From contig NC_073626.1 in assembly GCF_029407905.1 (NCBI RefSeq), positions 79,945,482-80,009,481 on the forward strand: a stretch of 64,000 nucleotides of DNA, in the 5' to 3' direction. Position 1 is the first letter of the stretch; every line of letters begins with the position of its first letter. The stretch is from Bubalus kerabau. Its lineage: Eukaryota; Chordata; Mammalia; Artiodactyla; Bovidae. This document shows, one piece after another, positions 1 to 12,596 of this stretch. A program made the translations under genes and the position numbers. Below the pieces are notes generated by a model. It ran no database searches and was not told the origin of the DNA. It worked only from the letters and a program-made list of their open reading frames with translations.

Positions 1-285
1 AAGCTGACAGTTTGCTCTATTTTTCACATTTCTGTACTATCATTTTAATTTCTTAAAGATTTTCAATGACTCCCCCATATCTTTACCTAAATATTGACTA
101 AAGAGCTAAAAACAGACCCATAAGGAAGAAAAATTCTTTATTTCACTCATCTTTAGAAATACATGATTACAATGTTATTTATCTCAGAATATTTCCATCA
201 GACTGAATGTTATATTTATGCCTGTAATTTTTAGAATATTCATTTTATATACAATATAATCTAAGAATAAATTGTAAAGACATAC
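1..285 (-). other. UBR3: UBR3 intron after E10 (partial)
   Basis: AT-rich intronic sequence beginning at the E10 donor. I recognise no repeat or gene in it. Confidence 0.8.
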
Positions 286-389
286 CTTTGTGTAAGGGTT
301 GAGGCATCATTAAGATCTGGATGAGCAAAAGGGATGTAACATCATGATAAAGAATTGGAACCTCAGGCTGTTGTTCCTCATTTCCCAGT
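286..389 (-). CDS. UBR3: UBR3 exon E10 (last exon in window)
   Basis: A 104-base exon with acceptor TTTTAG and donor GTATGT. It completes Gln and reads LGNEEQQPEVPILYHDVTSL then LLIQILMMPQPLHK, ending one base into the next codon. The second half is a strongly hydrophobic helix (SLLLIQILMM). From memory the human protein has Arg where His precedes the final Lys. The next exon is to the left of position 1 and is not in the window. Confidence 0.94.
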
Positions 390-2530
390 CTAAAAGAAAA
401 ATGCATAATCACTTTAGACAGTATTGTATTTTCTTTCTAACTCACTTTATATTTCACATATATGTGACACACAAACCAAACTTTCATAAGCAACTAAGAA
501 ATCTCAAAAGAAAAAGTTAGGACAACATTTTTGCCTAAAAATATAATATTCTAGGCACATATTTCCTTGATTCTGCCTAATAGGAAAAAATTACCTAGAA
601 AATTTATTAGGTCTTACTAACTTAAACATTTGGGACATATTAACTTGATTGTGAATCTTTCTGATCTCTCAGACTACAGAAATCAAACAAAATATTAAAT
701 GGAATTTAAGAGAATTAGCTTCAAATGGGGTGGCACTTAGGATACTTGCTATCACAAACTTCATATTAAAGAATAAATATTCGTGTTATAAAAAAAATCA
801 ATTCACAAACAAGTTAAATTGAAAAGGCATGGTTAATATCTCTTATTAAAAGTTGTTTCAACTTTAGGACTAATATAAAATTCAAAGAAAATCTTTTAAC
901 ATTTTCAAAGTTAAAAAAAAAGATATAATAACCAAAGCAGAACTTAAAATATACTATAAAAGACAAAAAAGTAAACCTAAGTGTTGGAGAAGACTCTTGA
1001 GAGTCCCTTGGACTGCAAGGAGGTCCAACCAGTCCATTCTAAAGAAGATCAGTCCAGGGTGTTCTTTGGAACGACTGATGCTAAAGCTGAAAATTCAATA
1101 CTTGGGCCACCTCATGTGAAGAGCTGACTCATTGGACAAGACCCTGATGCTGGGAGGGATTGGGGGCAGGAGGAGAAGGGGACGACAGAGGATGAGATGG
1201 CTGGATGGCATCATTGACTCGATGGACGTGAGACTGAGTGAACTCCGGGAGTTGGTGATGGACAGGGAGGCCTGGCATGCTGCGATTCATGGGGTTGCAA
1301 AGAGTCGGACACGACTGAGCGACTGAACTGAACTGAACTGAAGGTATGTATAGTACAATAAAATACACAGAATATATTATAGAGTAGCTCTTTTCATTCT
1401 AAAAGAATTAAAACTCCTTTAGAAACTTAAATTTTTTGATCACAGGTTTAATTTTTCATGTCAGAGAACAAAAGTAAATCTTAAACATTCAGAATCAGCT
1501 AAATTCTGAAGCTACATGTCAGACTAGATTTGGGATAAATAAAAACTGCTGAAATCTTTTATAAGGCTTCGTTATTCAGCAAAATGGCGATTACTTAACT
1601 GTTGGCTAGGCATTGGATACATGTGAGTAAACAATCCCTGCTTCTATGATGCTTATGGAACTGCCAAAGGAAGACAGCTCTTTGAATATCTCCATTCTCT
1701 ACAAATATCTCTTTAATACTTGTCTTTCTCTCCAAAGATAAACTTCCATTAATGCTATGAATCCTATTATTGTCTCTTAAGTCTCCCTGGCATCTCTTCT
1801 TTACAAGCCCAAAGTTCTTAAGAAGAAAAAAATTTAGGGGTCACCACTTCCTCACCTATTATTCAAATTCCCTCAGAAATGGTTTACCACTGATTACACA
1901 AGTGGTAGCATAAAGTACAGATTCTGTATTTCTGTAAATAAGGAGTAAATACATTAGGTATATCATTTCAAAAATTTTAATGATGTGGGAATTTGGTTTT
2001 CATGTGTTATTTTTAAAAAGCAGATTCTAAAACTAGTGTGTTTCTAGCTAATAAATCATAAAGCAGGTTTTTGTGTTTTTTTTTAAACCACTATTCTGTA
2101 GTACCTAATGAAGGCAAGACTGATCATAGGTTTCAAACATCATCAGGCGAAAGGCTGTGGGGAACTTTACAATGAAGGAATAAGTCTAAGGTTACCTGAA
2201 CCCTTTGATCAATTATGACATGAAAAGAACAACCGGCCATCGTGTGCCTCTGAATGTTTTGTCTATATAAAAACCAATGAAATTCTTTAAAAAGATTTTC
2301 TCACTTAGTAGGAATTTTTATGCAAATTTAACAGAAAGTATAATAGTATAAATAGTTATAATAAATAGTATATAAACGGTATAAAAATATAATAAACTGT
2401 TTTCAATTTTTATCATGTATTTTTGTCTCATAAGGAAAATTCACATATTAAAAAGAACTTCAATCTTATTTTTATACTTAATCATTTTCAAAAAAGTTTT
2501 AACTGAATTTAATCTTTCAATAATACTTAC
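390..2530 (-). other. UBR3: UBR3 intron E9-E10
   Basis: A 2.1-kb intron with consensus ends. It holds the BovB 3' fragment at 981-1342. The flanking stretches 390-980 and 1343-2530 are AT-rich with no repeat, ORF or RNA that I can name. Confidence 0.85.
981..1342 (+). mobile_element. BovB LINE, 5'-truncated 3' end
   Basis: The segment matches the last 360 bases of the other BovB copies in this window, from the LLRVPWTARR coding region to the ORF2 C-terminus (VAKSRTRLSD) and the terminal ACTGA/CTGAA repeats. In-frame TGA codons show that it is dead. No clear target-site duplication is visible. Confidence 0.95.
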
Positions 2531-2636
2531 TGAGAACTCATCTCTTCTAGTAACTGTGTGAGCTTTCTCCAAGGATTATACTCAGAATCAATGCTATAAA
2601 GTCGCATGTGCAAGGCTAATACATGGAACAGCTGAT
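2531..2636 (-). CDS. UBR3: UBR3 exon E9
   Basis: A 106-base exon with acceptor ATTTAG and donor GTAAGT. It completes Asn and reads QLFHVLALHMRLYSIDSE then YNPWRKLTQLLEEMSS, ending two bases into Gln. The start is a hydrophobic helix (LFHVLALHMRLY) of the C-terminal helical region. The exon reads KLTQLLEEM; splice variants with a few extra residues near this point are possible, but I see only one AG/GT pair. Confidence 0.94.
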
Positions 2637-2798
2637 CTAAATAAATTGAAGGAAAAGTAATTAGAAAGTTCACACAATTTGTCCAGAACAATATTCAGGC
2701 AAAATTTCTAGTAATTTTTAAAGAAATGTTTCCTTTCTTTATAATTCACCAAGTATAAGTACCAACAACTTCATGCTTTATTTTAAGGTAAACTCTGA

Positions 2799-3100
2799 GG
2801 GCTTCCCTGATTGTTCAGTTGGTAAAAAAATCCACCTGCAATGCAGGAGGCCCAGGTTCAATTTCTGAGTCAGGAAGATCCCCTGGAGAGGGGATACGCT
2901 ACCCACTCCAGTATTCTTGGGCTTCCCTTGTGGCTCAGCTGGCAAAGAATCCTCCTGCAATGCAGGGGACTTGGGTTCGATCCCTGGGTTGGGAAGATCC
3001 CCTGGAGAAAGGAAAGGCTACCCATTCCAGAATTCTGGCCTAGAGAATTCCATGGGCTGTATAGAGTCACAAAGAGTCAGAAACAACTTTCACTTTCACT
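2799..3100 (+). mobile_element. Bov-tA SINE, doubled head
   Basis: It starts with the tRNA-derived head (GGGCTTCCCTG), runs into the BovA part, then restarts with a second GGGCTTCCCTTGTGGCTCAG head at about 2919 and continues to a normal BovA end at about 3100. It is either two elements inserted head-to-tail or one element with a duplicated front half. Confidence 0.9.
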
Positions 3101-4179
3101 GAGACACATATCCAAATAAATTCAGAACTTAGACTGTTCTTTTATGCTCAGTCCTAATACAGAAGTGGTTTGTTTTCCTCATCTTCTGTCAGAGATCTAC
3201 CTTTCCTTGGCTTTATGCCTTGATCTTGGTAACCTGTAGTTTTCACTGCTGTGATCTCCTAACCAAAATTCACTATTATCTTCAATATCCTACTCTGAGT
3301 AATATGCAGAATAACATCCATATAAACCACTGTTGGGTGAAGTTCTTCCTTTACCTAATTTTTTTCTCCTAAATATTCTTTAGATTTAATTGTGATTTCA
3401 TCTTTAGACTCAACATGAAGAAAAAAATAATGGAAATGAGGATAATATTTAGAAAAATTATTCTGCTATTTTCATTTCTTCTGACAATAATCTATGACAG
3501 ATACCATGACAATAATCAGTCTCAACTTTTGACAAAATTCTGCTACAACATTTAGAAAAAGAATTGTTTAAAATTTTTTAATTATTTGGGAAAAAAATTT
3601 TAAATTTTGCTTTCATATCACATGTCCTTTTCCTGATATAAATGACAAGGACTGGACTAAATTACTCTCTTAAATACTCAAAATATTTGAATTAAAATAA
3701 ATCAACAGTCCCTTTCTAGAAAGTCAGATAATACTTTTTGACATGTGATTAGAATTAATTCCTAAACCCAGAAAGAAAAAAGCCAAATGACATAAACATA
3801 CTGTTGTCACTTACTCTCTAAATTAAAATACTCAAAACTAAACAACATTTTGTATCTCTGAGCAAGTGACTTAGAAATTAGCTATACTTTAGAATAACTT
3901 GAGATCCATCCATGTAAGTATTAGTAATATTAGTGGGGGTAGTAGTTTGAAGAAATCATCTGTAAGACATGAAGCTGTAAGACGAACAAAATAAACGTTC
4001 CACTCTGTGGGGCACTGTAGAAGAAATGGGAGGTCGGGGAGGAGCTGAACACTGTACCTACAACTGTTTCAATCTAATCTCTGTATAACAAACAGAAGAA
4101 TTTAAACACCTTATTCTTATTCATCTTCTGCCTATAAGTCAATGTATAGTCTAAATCTTCTCTTAAAATTTCTTCATCC

Positions 4180-4360
4180 TATTAATGGTTAAGATTAGCT
4201 GAGTATTTATTAGTGCCAAGCACTATTTAAATCACCTACATAGATTTATCCCAATTTATTTTCACAAAAACTGTAAGGTAGATAATATAGCTATCCCCTG
4301 TTTTGAGACAAGTTTCCCAAATTTTCAGTTTTTCTAGTAACCTGGTTCCATTGGTAAAAA
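4180..4360 (+). mobile_element. MIR-like old SINE remnant
   Basis: The text resembles the MIR-family pattern of a 'TGCCAAGCACTATTT' start followed by decayed Ca/Tc-rich text ending in an AGACAAGTTTCCCAA part. It is highly diverged. Similar pieces recur near 34.7, 40.0 and 49.2 kb. Confidence 0.45.
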
Positions 4361-4914
4361 TAAGAACAAGACACATTTTTAGCAGTGAAATAATATGATA
4401 AAGATATATTGGTTATTCTTATTTTATTTCAACTCAATTTTATATAAGATTTTTATGAAGTATATATATAATTCATCATTTTTTTAAAAAGTGTCTAAAA
4501 CCTAGAAGTGTTTAAAAAAAAAATCCTCTAGCAGAAATATTAACTCAAGCTGCCAAGTGGGGAGTTTTGCATTCTTATATAAGTTTTTAAGTGAATAAAA
4601 GGTCTCTTTTTACTATCTCTTTTCAAGACAAAAGTCAATTAACTTGAAGCTTTGATTTAATCAAAAGCACAGACATGGCAATTTTACTAACCTGCTTTAC
4701 ACTGAAACCATGGCCAGCATAAAAGTAATGTTGCAAATGTCTAATTTCCTAGACTTTATCATAATTAAAGAAACACAAATGTTAGAAGAAAACTTTTCAT
4801 TTTCTCATATTCCCTTATTCTACAGGTGAGGAAGTAGGCCCAGAGAAAGGAAGTACCTTGCCAGGTCACCCTAAATATTTATTAGCAAAGCTAAGAACAG
4901 AATTCAAGATTCCT

Positions 4915-5166
4915 GATGACACTGACAGTCACTCAGTCGTGTGACTTTGCCACACGTCTTTGCCACCCCATGGAGTAGCCCGCCAGGCTCCTCTCTCCAG
5001 GGGATTTGTAGCCTGATAGGCTCTTCTGTCCATGGGATTCCCCAGGCAAGAATACTGGAGTGGGTTGCCATTCTCTTCTTCAGGGGATCTTCCCAAAGCA
5101 GGGATCAAACCTGGGTTTCCCACAATGCCGGCAGATTCTTTACCATATGAGCCACCAGGGAATCCG
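4915..5166 (-). mobile_element. Bov-tA SINE
   Basis: The plus strand reads the reverse complement of Bov-tA, ending at GAGCCACCAGGGAATCC. It is flanked by near-identical TTCAAGATTCCT (4903-4914) and TTCAAGATTTCCT (about 5170-5182), a target-site duplication with one indel. Internally the CAGGCTCCT part is repeated, so it is slightly rearranged. Confidence 0.9.
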
Positions 5167-5593
5167 ACTTCAAGATTTCCTACTTCTTAGTTTTTTCTAC
5201 CACTTCAGCTCTCCTTGAGGTTTTAATGATTAAAAGAAAAGTATAAAATTCCTTTTGTAACACACACCCCTTTTCCATTCCTATGAAGAACTGAGATTAT
5301 AACCCTGTTGCATCTTCTAAAGGTACTAATATAATATATGACAAGAGTCTTTGGTATTAGCTTTAACGAGAACTAAAGGATGATAACATATCTAAGGAGG
5401 TGTATCTGTCTTTCAGAAACAATCCTGGAAATTGCAGATAACTTCAATAGGAAGCAGAACAAGCCAATAACAATCAATACTTATCACTATGTTTATTTAA
5501 TTCACTGTGTTTGCAAAATTCAGTCTGAGATATATATATCAATATATATCAATAAGAGTAAACTCTAAAATTTATTTAGCAATAAAAATATCT

Positions 5594-5645
5594 TTGAGAA
5601 TTCCCTGGTGGTCCACCATGCTCTTCACTGCCAAGGGAACAAATA
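5594..5645 (+). mobile_element. Fragment of tRNA-derived cetartiodactyl SINE
   Basis: GAATTCCCTGGTGGTCCA followed by TTCACTGCCAAGGGAAC matches the head of the SINE also present at 46548-46660 (plus) and 58602-58724 (minus). The rest of the element is missing. Confidence 0.6.
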
Positions 5646-5749
5646 TTGACATTAGCAGATGTAGGATGAGGAGAACCTTTGATCATATCAAAAAGTTAAA
5701 AACTAAAAAATAATGGAAAAATGTAATAAACACCAAATATGCTCATGAC

Positions 5750-5974
5750 AGGCTTCCCTGGTAGCTAAGTGGTAAAGAATCCACCTGTGATGCAGGAGAT
5801 GCAGGAGACAAGCGTCTGATCCCTGGGTCAGGAAGATCCCTGGAGGAGGGCATGACAACCACTCCAGTAATCTTGCCTGGAAAATCCCATGGACAGAGGA
5901 GCCTGACAGGTCACCTCTGGGGTCACAGAGTCAGACACGACTGAAGTGACTGAGCATGCACACACATGTGCATG
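5750..5974 (+). mobile_element. Bov-tA SINE
   Basis: Complete Bov-tA from AGGCTTCCCTGGTAGC to the GACTGAGCATGCACAC tail. A small internal repeat (GATGCAGGAGATGCAGGAGA) distinguishes it from its neighbours. Confidence 0.92.
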
Positions 5975-6150
5975 AGATTTTAAAAGTTGAAAAGCAATTA
6001 TACCAAGAAAGAATATTATTAAAATTTTGAATAACAACAGCAAAAGGAATAGACAATTTTTTCTGGAATGACACATTTTAAAGTTCTAAAGTTACACCTA
6101 CATTTATAAAAGGGTGTAGAAATGAGAAAATCACTCATTTATAGGTGTGC

Positions 6151-7023
6151 TGACCACTGGAAAAACCATAGCCTTGACTAGATGGACCTTTGTTGGCAAA
6201 GTAATATCTCTGCTTTTTAATATGTTATCTAGGTTGGTCATAACTTTCCTTCCAAGGAGTAAGCGTCTTTTAATTTCATGGCTGCAGTCACCATCTGCAG
6301 TGATTTTGGAGCCCCAAAAATAAAGTCTGACACTATTTCCACTGTTTCCCCCATCTATTTCCCATGAAATGATGGGACTGGATGCCATGATCTTCGTTTT
6401 CTTAATGTTGAGCTTTAAGCCAACTTTTTCACTCTCCTCTTTCACTTTCATCAAGAGGCTTTTGAGTTCCTCTTCACTTTCTGCCATAAGGGTGGTGTCA
6501 TCTGCATATCTGAGGTTATTGACATTTCTCCCAACAATCTTGATTCCAGCTTGTGCTTCTTCCAGCCAAGTCAAGGCTATGGTTTTTCCAGTGGTCATGT
6601 ATGGATGTGAGAATTGGACTGTGAAGAAAGCTGAGCGCCAAAGAATTGATGCTTTTGAACTGTGGTGCTGGAGAAGACTCTTGAGAGTTCCTTGGACTGC
6701 AAGGAGATCCAACCAGTCCATCCTAAAGGAGACCAGTCCTGCGTGTTCATTGGAAGGACTGATGCTGAGGCTGAAACTCCAATACTTTGGCCACCTCATG
6801 CGAAGAGTTGACTCATTGGAAAAGACCCTGATGCTGGGAGGGACTGAGGACAGGAGGAGAAGAGGACAAAAGAGGATGAGATGGCTGGATGGCATCACTG
6901 ACTCGATGCACATGAGTTTGGGTAAACTCCGGGAGTTGGTGATGGACAGGGAGGCCTGGCGTGCTGTGATTCATGGGGTCGCAAAGAGTCAGATATGACT
7001 GAGCGACTGAACTGAACTGAAGT
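6151..7023 (+). mobile_element. BovB LINE with inverted 5' part
   Basis: 6569-7023 is the plus-strand 3' end of BovB, up to GACTGAACTGAACTGAA. 6151-6565 is the adjoining upstream part of BovB in reverse orientation, reading on the minus strand through LRYADDTTLMAESEEELKSL. The first 29 bases of the sense part are repeated as a perfect inverted copy at 6151-6179. This is the structure left by twin priming. Long reading frames across the junction, one on each strand (about 210 and 260 codons), are chance products of the inversion. Confidence 0.93.
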
Positions 7024-7059
7024 GTGATTTCAATAAACAGGCAACACTGTCCAGTAGGA

Positions 7060-7230
7060 CTAAGGAAGTCCTAGATTTGAATTCATGCTCTGTACTGGCC
7101 ATGTGTCCTTGGGCAAATTATCCTAGTTTTATTATCTGTAAACTGAGGATAATTCCAACTCTCTGGGCTGTTTTACGTGATGAGCAGTTATAGTAGGAAC
7201 ACATATCTGTAGTGTGCAGATAGTGTGCTT
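7060..7230 (+). mobile_element. MIR SINE remnant
   Basis: The pattern TTTGAATTC...CTGGCCATGTGTCCTTGGGCAAATTA...TCTGTAAACTGAGGATAAT is the MIR core and 3' region. Confidence 0.75.
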
Positions 7231-7419
7231 AAATACATGTACATACACATATGGTTTCTATGGTTAAATTCCAAATAATAAATTTAATATTTATAAACTT
7301 GAGATAATACAGCCAAAATTAGAGATTATAACTACATAAGAAACATTAGGTCTCCACATAAAACTACCACTCTACACAAATATTAACATACATTTTTAAC
7401 CTTCATCTCCCTCCTCCCC

Positions 7420-8455
7420 TGAACTTTTGGTACTATGCTTCCTTGGTTCTCGCCCAGCTTCTTCTCAGTCACCTGTAAGTGTTCCCCCTCTGCTGAGCCC
7501 TAAAAGGTGGCATTCTCCATATGAAAGGAAAAGGATCTCTTCTTAGCCTTATTTCCTTCTCATTCTCCATACACTATTTCATTTAAGCTCAACTTCCACT
7601 TCTACCTGCAAGTTTACAATTCACAGATTTCTCTAGCACTTCCAATGTTTGACAGGAACCACAAAAATCTATATATGCACAACTAAACTGATTATATAGC
7701 CCAGCCTAGCTCTGATATTCATTTCCTCTTACAATTCCATTTGAGTGAATGACATCACTGCCCATGCAAACAACAAAGGAAAAACTTGGCCTATTGGTTT
7801 AATTAATAAACCAATTGATCCTATTGGTTCTGCCTCCTATGACCCATCCTCTTTTACTCCACTCTACCCCCTGTATCATTTCTCAAGTAGATAACTCGAC
7901 AAAGTCCTCATTTAGCTTCAAGTCTTTTGTTTCAACCACTTCCAATTCCTGTAAACAATAAATCTATTCATATTGTCTCATAATTGGTTGGTGAACCACT
8001 GAAAGAAGAGTCATAGAAAGCCCTTAAAAGTCACTGAAAGAGAGATAACCCCTATCTTCTTTTTCAGGTTTATTACACTTCCTTCCTCCCTTCCTTTAGC
8101 AAGTAGTCCCCCACGTGTCTTCACAAGGTGTCCTCTCAGGCTAGAATGGCATCTTCCCGCTCTCCAAGCAAACCTGATTCATCTTTCCAGGTTCAAGGGC
8201 TCCTCTGCAAAGTCTTCTCTAATACATATCTGAGACAGATGTGATCATCCCTTGCTTTAAGCATGCTCTACACTTGAGTTACCTCTATTTTAGCACTTCT
8301 AATACAGCCTTGTAATTATTTTTTCACATTTTCCTCTCCTATTAGACAGTGAAATCTCCCTAAAAAAGATAACTACTTTTTTTCCTCTTTGTACTTCCCA
8401 GGCTAGCACAGTGTTTGACATTTAACAGGATTTTTTAAGTACACTGAATATTTCA
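7420..8455 (+). mobile_element. Possible L2 LINE remnant
   Basis: The last 350 bases have the L2 3' pattern: AAGTCTTCTCTAATACATATC, then TTAGACAGTGAAATCTCC and CAGGCTAGCACAGTGTTTGACAT. The upstream pyrimidine-rich part is assigned only by adjacency and may be something else. Confidence 0.45.
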
Positions 8456-9214
8456 TGAATATGTCAATAATCTTTGTTTTTAAAAATCATACAATATAAG
8501 CATAATATTCATGATGGACGTATGCTCTTTTCTGCTGTCATGACACACTGGCTTACTAACCAAGAAGGAGGCCAATTCATCAGCCCTAATTTCACTTCCC
8601 CAAAGAAGTGACCTCTCCACTCTGACTACTAAAGCAGTGGCTGACTCACTTGCTCCCACTATTTCCTTCACAGTGCTGGCTGCTGTGACAACTCATCTGG
8701 GAAGATGGACTCTATTTTCCGCAACACCTAATCAAATTCTTTACCAGTGAGACAAGTCTAAGGCATTGAAATGTGCTTAATCACAAGAGAAACATATCAT
8801 TACTAAAACAGGAAACACCACTGAAAGACTAGTTTCTCCTTGGAAAAAAACAAAGATTTAATTATAAGAACTCTCAGCTGGAACAAAAGGTAAGATTTAG
8901 CAATCTATTCTATCTTTAACAATATTAAAAGTAAGATTATAATACCAAAAACTCTACAAATTAAAAATGTAACTCCACTTTACTGTAAAATTAGAGCTTC
9001 ACATGTATGGCTAAGAATACCATACATATACACAAGACACCATAAACAATTTTTATGACTTGAGAAGTATTCAGTTAAGGAAACTGAACACAAAGAGCTC
9101 AGCACCAGCTTGGAAATTCTGTGTCTCTGTGAGTTATTTCTAAACACCTAAGAATTCTAAACTGGAAGATTATTTCTTAGTATAACTCATACTAGTCATT
9201 AAGACAGTTAACTA

Positions 9215-9945
9215 CAGTTCAGTCTCTCAGTCCTGTCCAACTCTTGGCAACCCCATGGACTGCAGCACACCAGGCCTCCCAGTCCATGACCAATTGACGG
9301 AGTTTACTCAAACTCATGTCCATTAAGTCAGTGATGCCATCCAACCATCTCATCCTCTGTCGTCCCCTTCTCCTCCCATCTTCAATCTTTCCAAGCATGA
9401 GGGTCTTTTCAAATGAGTCAGCTCTTCGCATCAGGTGGCCAACGTATTGGAGTTTCAGCTTCAACATCAGTCCTTCCAATGAATATTCAAGACTGATTTC
9501 CTTTAGGATTAACTGGTTGGATCTCCTTGCAGTCTGAGGGACTCTCAAGAGTCTTCTCCAACACCACAATTCAAAAGCATCAATTCTTCAGCACTCAGCT
9601 TTCCTTATAGTCCCAACTCTCACATTCATACATGACTACTGGAAAAACCACAGCCTTGACTAGACGGACCTTAGTTGGCAAAGTTATGTCTCTGGTTTTT
9701 AATATGCTGTCTAGGTTGGTCATAAATTTTCTTCCAAGGAGCAAGCATCTTTTAATTTCATGGCTGCAGTCACCATTTGCAGTCATTTTGGAGCCCCCAA
9801 AAATAAAGTCTCTCACTGTTTCCACTGTTTCTCCATCTATCTGCCATGAAGTGATGGGACTGGATGCCATAATCTTTGTTTTCTGAATGCTGAGTTTTAA
9901 ATCAAGTTTTTCACTCTCCTCTTTCACTTTCATCAAGAGGCTTTA
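9215..9945 (-). mobile_element. BovB LINE 3' fragment, sense to UBR3
   Basis: A simple 5'-truncated BovB on the minus strand: its 3' end at 9215 has the CAGTTCAGTC reverse-complement tail, and it extends upstream to the VKEESEKLDLKL coding region. Two frames carry the ORF2 C-terminal half. It is one of only two LINE pieces here with the same orientation as UBR3. Confidence 0.93.
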
Positions 9946-11869
9946 GTATTTAGTTTTCAATAAAGAAGTTGTATCAATCTTTGGGAATAAATCCCATTTT
10001 CTCCTTCTAACCTCACCTTTTAACAGGCCAAGAGAATAAATTAGGTGCTTAAAAAAGAAAAGACTAGGCTGAAAATTAACTTTTATCTTGCTTCCGGTCT
10101 CCTTAACTACCCCCATCCCCAATTTGATAATGGTAGTATTGAAGTAGTAGAAACAGTAGTGTTGAGATTTATAGTCTATGGTAAAACTATGTTCTTACAA
10201 CAATTCTCTGGTTGGATACTATGAGGAACTGAATCCATGAGATTAAATGAGGCTGCCATTAAATTATCTGCCTACTCATGAAGAATGGATTCTGAAGGCA
10301 ATTTCTACATTTTTACATTCATTTATGCATTTTGACCATTATAATAATCTGGTGGCCAAATTTTCTTCTTGTTACGAGGTAACAAAAAAGAATAGAACAA
10401 AAGTTGTGATTCAACCTATTTGTAGAATTCATAGTTTTTCAATCTGAAAAAGACCTTACTAAGCCATAGATATCAAGGTTTTACCACTGTTAAAAAATAA
10501 GATGAGACTACTGAATAGCAATTTTGTGAGAGTATTTAAAAATATCCTTATGGAGTATTACTGCAGGGTGAAATTAACATCAAAATAATTTTAACTCTGA
10601 ATTCACCAAAAATTTATCTTTGAGCAACTATTTTGAGCTGCATGCTGCATGCACACCGTCAAGCTGGATTCCTTTCTAGGAATAACAAACACAGGGGCAG
10701 TCCCCCACAGTATGCATCATTTCTTGAAAAGATTATATATTATGTCAAAATTAAGTTAAAGCTCCTCAAATGAAAATGTCAAAGCAAGGGTTTGCCTTAA
10801 GCTTTCTTGACTGAAGTTTAATTTTTATTTCTATTAAATCATGAAATCCATTTGTGATATGAACTGTAGCTTAAACTACAGTAATAAGCAGAAAGCTAAG
10901 ACCCAAAGATATGGAAAATGTTGATCTAACTAAAGATAATTTTTAAAAATTATCCAATATTAACAATTTATCAATGATGCTGCTTCCTCCCACCCCCCAC
11001 CACAGTCACTGTTCTAACAATTTCTACTTGAGAAATACACTAAGAATATCATGGCACAAAAGTATTGAAAGCCTGTGAACCTCACTGGAATCTATGGAGT
11101 TTCATGTCTCTTTTCAAATCACTTGACTGAATAAATTAACCTCGTAACTTTAATAAAACATTATTCTTAATAAGAAAGTTATGCCTTCAATTTTACATCT
11201 GCTTTTACATCCTACATCTACTGCTAACCAAATTGGTGGTACTTATCTGTAGATACACTAATTTGTAACAAAAACTCCAAATTCACTTATTTTTCAAAAT
11301 CTTGTTCAGAAACACCAAAAGCGTCACTGATTTTTACAAGCTAGATATGATCCCAAACCTCCAAATTTTCTAGAACTTTTTCCATACTCTACTTTAGAAC
11401 TTAACACTTTATATCTTACATTATCTAGAACCAGTTTTTTCTGCTGAATACAAGGTCCTTAATGCCTGAGCTTCCAGTGGATAAAGAGGCGGTCCAGAGT
11501 TCTGACCTAAGAATCAGGAGCAGAGCTGTATGTGCGAGCTGATCCACATGGATCAAGGGGGAAGGAGTAAGAGGGAACCAGCCAGCAAACTGGTGAAAAA
11601 TAAAGGAGAACCAACTGGTACCCAAAGAAGGAACAATGATTTGAGAAAATGTCTGAAGGAGTGGTCCAAAACAAAATAAGATTCAGAGTGAAAGGCTGGC
11701 AAAGATAAGCAAGATAACAGGACAGATGGCATGGCAGAGCCTGAAAAGATCCCAAGGCAACAGTGTGCAGTAACAGTGTGCAGTGACTAAGCCCATGGAT
11801 GAATGTTTGTAAAGGTACTGCATCCTTTGGGACACTTAAGGGTAAGGGACATGTCTTACATAATTGAAT

Positions 11870-12080
11870 TTAATGTCAGAGAGCTGAGTTCAACTGCAAG
11901 CTTTGACATTTTCCGCTGTATGACTTGGCAATGCAATCACTCTGAAGTTCAGTTTCCTTTTCTATGAAAAAGAGATAACATCTATTTCACATGATCATTC
12001 TAAAGACAATAATTTATGTGAAAGTACTTTATAAACTTCAAAAGTACAAATGTAAAGTATTATTAAAATACCATAGTACA
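11870..12080 (+). mobile_element. MIR SINE remnant
   Basis: GAGTTCAACTGCAAGC...TGTATGACTTGGCAATGCAATCACTCTGAAGTTCAGTTTCC...AAAAAGAGATAAC follows the MIR consensus order, ending with AAAGTACTTTATAAACTT. Confidence 0.75.
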
Positions 12081-12325
12081 TTGCTATGTGAATTAATAAA
12101 GCTCATTTTTTACTGTGGAAAATTTCCCAGATATGTATTTAGGAACCTTTACTCTGATTGGGTACTGGTCATTTTAGCTCAATACTAAAAAACTTATTTG
12201 AATATGGAAGTGCTGAAAGCATTATTCCAAAACAATTTGATTTTTCAGTATAAATTTTGCTGATAATATTTTCTGCTTTCATTGTTGTTAACAGAACATT
12301 CTTCTTCTCCACCTACCCCCACTGT

Positions 12326-12370
12326 GTGGTGTGTGTGGTGTGTGTGGGGTGTGTGTGTGTGTGTGTGTCT
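12326..12370. repeat. GT-rich microsatellite (interrupted)
   Basis: TGTGTGGTG units followed by about nine pure GT units on the plus strand, next to the minus-strand Bov-tA tail. Confidence 0.9.
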
Positions 12371-12390
12371 CCATTCATATTTCTCTCTCA

Positions 12391-12596
12391 CTGTGTTAGT
12401 TGCTTACTTGTGTCCAACTCTGCAACCCCATGGACTGTAATCTGCTGGGCTCCTCTGTCCATGGGTTTCTCCAGCAAGAATACTGGAGTGGGTAGCCATT
12501 CCCTGCTCCAGGGGATTGTCCTGACCCACGAATTGAACCCCGGTCTCTGACATTGCAGGCAAGATTCTTTACCATCTGAGTCACCAAGGAAGCCCA
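12391..12596 (-). mobile_element. Bov-tA SINE
   Basis: The reverse complement of Bov-tA, ending with ACCAAGGAAGCCC at 12596. The (GT)n tract lies at its 3' side. Confidence 0.92.

Noticed and set aside
6131..6913. A 260-codon open frame on the minus strand and a 209-codon frame on the plus strand (6369-6998)
   Set aside because: Both run across the inversion point of a rearranged BovB. Part of each is BovB ORF2 and the rest is its antisense; there is no independent gene.
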